This document shows positions 58,600 to 64,000 of a DNA stretch of 64,000 nucleotides, piece by piece. Location: assembly GCA_030762935.1 (NCBI GenBank), contig CM060898.1, forward strand, positions 95,648,781 to 95,712,780, written 5' to 3'. Every line of letters begins with the position of its first letter. The first letter of the stretch is position 1. The notes below the pieces were generated by a model. That model was not told the DNA's origin. It worked only from the letters and a program-made list of their open reading frames with translations, and did not search any database. Source of the DNA: Hymenopus coronatus (taxonomy: Eukaryota; Arthropoda; Insecta; Mantodea; Hymenopodidae). The position numbers and the translations under genes are program-made.

Positions 58600-59083
58600 G
58601 CAATTTTGAATTTGTGTATTTTAATGAGATCTATATTTTTTGTGTAGATGTTTTTGTCTATCTCTTGCGGTTTGCCAGTTATACAAAAGACATCTAGAAT
58701 GAAGAGGCCCTCAGAGGTTATCTCCAGAAAATTTAAGATATACATTTCGTTTTTCATAGAATATCTTAAACATTAGGCATTTTAATCAAAATCGTTAGAG
58801 CCGTTTTTGAAAAAAAATCAGAAATGTTCTATATATGGGTTAGTTGGGGGTGGGGGATTTTATTAAAAAAAAAACCTACTTGTCATATCCTTGAAAAATA
58901 CTGAACTAAAAACCAAGTTTGTTGCTAAATTGGCTTTTAGTAATTGAGGAATTTTGTCCACAAACACACTCACACATAAAAACACATTTTTCTATATAAA
59001 TGTGTATTTTTTAAGATTCAGGGGGTCTCATATGTTTCCGGTAGAATCTCAGTATCTAATTTTGTGTGGAATACAGTACCTTC
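58600..59083 (-). repeat. ACTTTCTCTA repeat, R interior to tail, cut by SINE 7
   Basis: TGTGTATTTTAATGAGATC to GGAATACAGTACCTTC. The last bases (TCTCTG...) resume at 59376 after the SINE. Confidence 0.75.
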
Positions 59084-59365
59084 AGTCGCCCTCCGTGGTG
59101 CAATGGTTACCACGCGAACTTCATGTACCCAAGGTCAAACCCGGCTGAGGAGGTCGATTTTTTCAGGCGTAAAAATGGTTTCCTTCTGAAGGGAAGTAGA
59201 GCCGCTCGTCCCGTGTTCTAGATTTACGGCACGTAAAAGAACCTCAATTCTGATAAAAGAGGCCTCTGAGTAAAATTAAGCGGTCTTTCACGCCCAGTAT
59301 AGAATGAGACACTGAGAGCCACAGCAATTAAAGAGCATCCATAAATAAAACTCCATTTCATTTTT
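59084..59365 (+). mobile_element. tRNA-derived SINE 7 with target duplication
   Basis: The head is GTGGTGCAATGGTTACCACG (A-box region) and AAGGTCAAACCCGG (degraded B box). The flanks ACAGTACCTTC (59073-59083) and ACTGTGCCTTC (59366-59376) agree at 9 of 11 positions. The body has no coding sequence. Confidence 0.78.
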
Positions 59366-59376
59366 ACTGTGCCTTC

Positions 59377-59799
59377 TCTGTTATTTACCTTGTGCATATT
59401 ATGGACTTTTGACTTGGAAGATAATTTTTCAAAATATGTCATATTTATTTGAAGTGGATACGGAATTAAGAAGGCATTTAAATGTTATGAACACCTCTAA
59501 ATGACAAACGTACATTTTTAGCCTATATTCACTTTTCTGATATTGTTAGGGTTAAGGTATGGTATCCTGGAGCAAATGAAATTGTCTTGATTGTCCACCG
59601 GAGTATATGAATTAGATGAGAGAAATTCAACGCGAGTTCGAGTAACTGATCATGGAAACTAAGATTATTGCCGAAGATCCGTGGTTCGGAGTTCTGTATG
59701 CTTACTTTGTTATCTAATTGTAGTAGGTAAGAGATAATAATGTATTCTACCCAATGTATTCGAATCTTTACCCGAAATAGATGTTTTGGGACCCCTTAA
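59377..59799. other. Unassigned sequence
   Basis: Mostly nothing recognised. 59755-59799 has a faint F-like trace (GAAATAGATGTTTTGGGACC). Confidence 0.35.
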
Positions 59800-60092
59800 T
59801 AAAACTTTTATTTTCTTTACATGTACTATGTAAGGAGAGAAGGTATTTTATTACATAAATTCGATATCGATATGTCACCAAAATATGTTTTGAGGTCCCT
59901 TGATTCCAAACAAATATTTTTAGAAAAAGATCTGCTTATGTGAATAGCATAGCTCAAAAACGAGAAGACCGTTAAATACCAGGACCCTACAACATATATT
60001 TCCGGTGAAATATCGGTATCGAATTTTTGGGTGGAATGCAATACCTTCTCTATACACAATGTACATAGTACAGGTAGAGAAATTAAAAATGC
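59800..60092. repeat. Palindromic half-copy of the ACTTTCTCTA repeat
   Basis: An F head (from TTTTCTTTACATGTACTATG to GACCGTTAAATACC) is fused at about 59980 to an R tail (ATTTCCGGTGAAATATCGG to GGTAGAGAAATTAAAAA). It has the same architecture as 48990-49378. Confidence 0.75.
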
Positions 60093-60170
60093 TGTTATCA
60101 TTCAAGATATTTGCATGACATATAAAGCATATTTCCTGAATTTTCTGTGTACAGAAATATCTAAATATTC

Positions 60171-60215
<45 letters not shown>

Positions 60216-60655
60216 TGCATAACTAGTAAACTGTGAGAGACAGACAAAAGTTAATACACAAAAATGTAGCGCTCTTTAAAACACAGAATTCATGTCATAT
60301 AGATTTCTTCGTGGAGTTAACCGTTTTCGAGATATTCCTGGTTATTGGTTTCAGTTTTAAAATACTTTTCTCATACGGGAACTTGTCAACTCCTTACCGC
60401 GCAAAGAAACGGATTTCAATTCCATAGTAACCACATTTTAAAACATGTGACTGTCGGTTTGGCCTGGTGTATTTCCATTGTTTCCCTTGTACTTATAAGG
60501 AACTAACTAATAAGACCGTTTCTGCTAGTGTTAGTAGAAAGTGGATAGAAGTGGATTAGAATGAAGTGGATATAAGAGTAAGCTTATTAACAATAATTTG
60601 TTACAGAGATGTACAGAAAGCCATGTGAATGGAGCACATCCGATTTTTTTATGTT
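60093..60655 (+). repeat. ACTTTCTCTA repeat, F middle and distal part
   Basis: It continues with F blocks from TCAAGATATTTGCATGACAT to GTGAATGGAGCACATCCGAT. A T tract (60174-60210) is inserted. It may be the remainder of the F copy whose head is at 59800. Confidence 0.75.
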
Positions 60656-61099
60656 TTCTGCATATCTACCTTATGTCTCTCTTAGGATCTACCAAATTGA
60701 TGTTAAGATATATTTTATTTCAAGTAGTGCAAAAAGTGCAGAAAACTATTCTTTTAGCTTTAATGGTTTAGATTGTATTTACATTAAAATATTGACACCA
60801 CTCACGTGTAAGTGAGAGTGTTTGGCTGCGAGTTTCCCCTAAGAGTCTATCCCCAAATCGCGGTATTGGGCTTGTAAACTTCTCTTTTCGTAGTTACAGG
60901 AAACAGTTTTGGGGATATGAACTACGGCGGTTCAATAAGCATCTGTGTTTCACAATAGATGGTGTTGTTAAGGCAAGTTGGTGTTGCTATCGTTTACTGC
61001 CATTTATTACACATCGCCAAAACAAATTATATACTAATTCATAGGTTAATTTGGATTTGTCAAGCATTTTAGTTGATCATTCAAAGTATTTCCACTAAA
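60656..61099. other. Unassigned sequence upstream of mariner C
   Basis: It may contain the 5' end of mariner C, but I could not identify the inverted repeat. Confidence 0.3.
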
Positions 61100-62085
61100 A
61101 TGAAAAAAAAATGCAGTACCATTCAGTGATTTACTTATTACTTTTGGATAAGACAACTTACGAGGAGATTAAAGTGAAACTGGGTACTATTAATGAGGTA
61201 TTTTCACCATCTATGACAACATTTAGATATTGGTTCAACGGCTTTAAACCTGGTCGAACATCCGTTTTTGATAGAGAAGCGCACAGAACGCCAAGCAAAT
61301 GTGGTTAACAAGAATAGCATTGAAACAGTCCACGTTATGATTCTCGTTGATCATCGAACGAAAGTTCACAAACGCCATACGTGTATCGACTGTAACCAAC
61401 TCATGTTTTGCATGATAAGTTATCGGCCCTTTGGGTGTCGCTTTTGCTCATAGTTAACACAACAAGCAGGTGCTGCTTTAAACTTCGAAGCTGTGTTTGA
61501 AGTTATTTAAATGAAACCCGAAGGATTTTTTGCGTCCAGTTGTCATCATCGTTGAGACCTAGTTGCCTTAATTATATCCCTGAAATCAAGCAACCATAAC
61601 AACAATGGGATGCTTCAGGCGAAACTCCTACAAAAAGTCAAAGAAGTCCCATCGTCTGGAAAATTTTCGATTTTTTGGGATGTGAAAAGTGTTACACCCA
61701 TTAACTTTTTAGAAAAAGGACAAGCGATTACTGTACAATACTATAGTCCAGATTTGACACTAAGTTGAAAGAGATACGGCCCTTTTTGGCGAAGAAGAAA
61801 GTACTGTTTCACCACGACAACGTACCAGCAAATTCATCCGGAGCTGCCGCTGTCAAACTGCATGAATTGCGTTAGCCCCATATTCGCCCGAACTGGCTCC
61901 CTGCGATTTCTTCTTGTTGCCAAACATAAAAACATGGCTCGCGGGGACAAAATTTGGATCAAATGAGGTCATCGTCGAGTTAGACATATTTTGCAGAGCT
62001 TGACAAATTTCAATTTTGGAGGGGTTAAAAAGAGCAGGAAATTGTTAGAAAAGGGACTATGTTGAGAACTGACAGTTTAGTTTTT
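61100..62085 (+). pseudogene. Mariner C transposase remnant
   Basis: The N-terminus from the ATG at 61111 reads MQYHSVIYLLLLDKTTYEEI, then PSMTTFRYWFNGFKPGRTSV, matching the mariner helix-turn-helix region. Later blocks: VVIIVET (first catalytic Asp changed) near 61540, KKSKKSHRL and FRFFGM near 61635-61680, FLEKGQAITVQYYS near 61710, KKKVLFHHDNVPANSS near 61794 with the second Asp kept, and FFLLPNIKTWL near 61910. Many stops and frame changes; dead. TIRs not identified. It belongs to a different mariner group from element B. Confidence 0.8.
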
Positions 62086-62694
62086 GAAAAAAAAATGGCA
62101 TCTTTATTCTTACACATTGAACGCTCTCGTAAGGCACATATTCGTGTATGGAAAGTACCGAACGGAAATGCACTGTCCGAGAAAATATCGACGATAAATG
62201 TAGTAAGTGCTCATCTCGTGGGGAGGATAATGTGTGGGAACGTTCGGATCAGTGCGTACCGCTGTTAAATACTGCTGTTAATATTTATCACTTCCTCTCA
62301 CAGGAATAACCAGCTCCGCAAGGGGATCATCATTATAGATTATGTCCCACGTGGTATTCTCCAAGTAATATACTAGGTACCTACTCCGTAATAAATTTCA
62401 AACTTGTAGCTCTAGCTGTTGAAAAAGCCAAGGCGAAAGGTAAATTCATGGGCTAATACGAGCAAAAACCTGGAAACATAAGAATCGTTTAAAGGAACCT
62501 AGCGATGTTCCTAGTTACTTTGTTTTATTCTCTGGCTCTGATATGTGTCCTAACCATATCAACAGACTGATTACAGAGAAATGCTCTAATAATTTATTTA
62601 CATTAAACTAATTCTCAGTTGCACTTCGGGGGATATAAATATAAAGAATAGCTATTTATAGAACTAGAGAGCAACATTTTACTTTCTCTACTAC
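62086..62694. other. Unassigned sequence
   Basis: No gene recognised. A short repeat-end trace (TTTTACTTTCTCTACTACAA at about 62677) precedes the next R copy. Confidence 0.35.
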
Positions 62695-63590
62695 AACAAT
62701 TTAATTTGTATTAAAAAAAATCTGAAGTGTTCCATTCACATGACTTTCTCTATATCTCTGTAACAAATTATTGTTAATAAGTTTATCTTTTATTTATTTC
62801 ATACTAATCGAGGAAAATTAGCAGAAATAGTCTTATTTCTTGCTTTATTGTAAATAAAAGCGAAATAAGGGAATACCATAGGTTAAAGTGAAAGCCAAAA
62901 GCTGGTTGCTATGTGACTGATGTTCCTTTGTTTGTGTGGACAGGAGTTGACAAATTCCTGTATGAGAAAAGTATGTTTTTCAAAGCTGAAACCAAGAAAA
63001 AGGAATATCTCAAAAACGATCAACTCCACGAAAAAAATATATATAACATAACTTGTGTGTTTTTACGTGTTCTACATTTTTGTGTGTTAAGTTTTTGTGC
63101 ATCTCTTACGGTTTAGTAGTATGCAAAATTCATCCAGAATAAAGTAGTCTTCAGAGGCTATTCCCAGAAAATTCAAAATATACATTTTACTTGTCAGGTA
63201 AATAAATTTAATATATGATGTTTTAATCAAAATCGTTAGAGCCATTTTTTAGAAAATAAACATTTTCGAAAAAAGTTCCATGTAAAGGGTAGTTTGGGGT
63301 GGGGGGATTTTTCTCAAAATCTTCGTGTCGCATCCCTGGAAGATACTAAACCTAAATACCAAGTTTGGTATTTTACCGACTTTTCGTTTTTGAGTTATCG
63401 TGTTCACAGACACACGGACACACATACACACACACGCGCGCGCGCGGACCTTTTTGTGAAAATGCTTTTTTTTAGATAAAGGGGACCTTAAAACATATAT
63501 TTCCGGTGAAATCTCGGTATCGAATTTTTTGGTGGAATGCAATACTTTCTCTATTCACTATGTACATAGTGCGTATAGAGAAAGTAATAA
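62695..63590 (-). repeat. ACTTTCTCTA repeat, full R copy
   Basis: From AATCTGAAGTGTTCCATTCA to GTATAGAGAAAGTAATAAC. The microsatellite CACACACACGCGCGCGCG lies at 63429-63446. All conserved blocks are present. Confidence 0.88.
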
Positions 63591-64000
63591 CGTTAAAATT
63601 CACACTTAATTGGGAAGTTTGAAGCCAACATTCATATAATTCCTGCTCACAATTTAATTTATTTTTAATGAAAAACGTATTATGAATTCCAGAAAAGTCG
63701 TGGCTGGTGTACGTCACAATTGTCGAGCTCTGTTTAAAAGTTCCAAGAACTTATTTCGATTTTCCGCATTCCCAGAATCTGTGCGATTTAACTACCTGCT
63801 CTGTCAAAATTCTTAAGAAGCACACTCCGCCCTCCCAGCTCTTTACTGTCTGATAATGGCTACATGCACTTAGTCCATCACATAAAATTTATAATGGAAG
63901 GACAAAAAGTTCTGACACTTGGCGATGCCTAATGTCATATGACCGCTGGACCGTATTTTCCAACACTGCATTTTCAATCGATTAGCAGGATGGGTTGCAC
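63591..64000. other. Unassigned sequence at window end
   Basis: Slightly less AT-rich from 63720. No gene can be supported within the window. Confidence 0.3.

Noticed and set aside
63591..64000. Possible FLYWCH-type fragment near the end
   Set aside because: A short WRC-like string is not enough; no zinc-binding pattern can be read within the window.

Overview
This is an AT-rich, gene-poor stretch of an animal nuclear genome, most likely an arthropod and probably an insect. The reasons are D34D mariner elements, a Tx1/L1-like LINE, a Ty3/Gypsy-type LTR element, BED-finger hAT transposases and several different tRNA-derived SINEs. No complete host protein-coding gene is visible. The only host-gene candidate is a weak possible first exon near 35.97 kb. 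Species and clade cannot be fixed from the sequence.

The dominant component is one interspersed repeat family, called here the ACTTTCTCTA repeat. It is about 0.85-1.1 kb when full length and appears as at least 40 full, partial or mosaic segments on both strands from base 1 to about 63.6 kb. One end carries an imperfect stem-loop followed by the inner motif ACTTTCTCTA. The other end repeats that motif inverted, but set about 25 bases inside the terminus. A variable GT/GTCT microsatellite lies in the body. This layout recalls the non-autonomous Helentron-derived elements (DINE-1/HINE type), but the assignment is inference. In this annotation F means the copy reads from the stem-loop end (+ strand) and R means its reverse complement (- strand).

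Layout: 0-1.1 kb repeat copies; 1.1-6.57 kb a Tx1/L1-like LINE with two ORFs, four disabling lesions and an A-rich tail, inserted into an R copy; 6.6-12.2 kb a mosaic of F and R copies around an 0.85-kb unassigned block; 13.04-14.22 kb a decayed mariner inside a second repeat (Rep2), whose empty-site counterpart is at 42.2 kb; 14.87-17.35 kb a lightly damaged hAT element with a perfect 8-bp target duplication; 17.4-22.1 kb a run of same-orientation R copies; 22.6-30.1 kb one R copy broken up by long-TIR (foldback) elements, a small polyadenylated retrosequence and a 5.4-kb Gypsy-type LTR element; 30.95-32.24 kb a mariner with a single stop; 33-36 kb SINEs, an old LINE reverse-transcriptase fragment and the possible host exon; 36.6-40.3 kb repeats; 40.3-42.0 kb the longest tract free of recognised repeats; 42-54 kb repeats and SINEs; 54.4-56.2 kb a CGGBP1-like hAT remnant; 56.3-60.7 kb repeats with a SINE; 61.1-62.1 kb a third, dead mariner; 62.7-63.6 kb a last full R copy.

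No functional pathway is encoded. The biology here is the nesting of mobile elements, which gives relative ages: the ACTTTCTCTA copies are the oldest layer, and the LINE, Gypsy element, foldback elements and SINEs landed in them.
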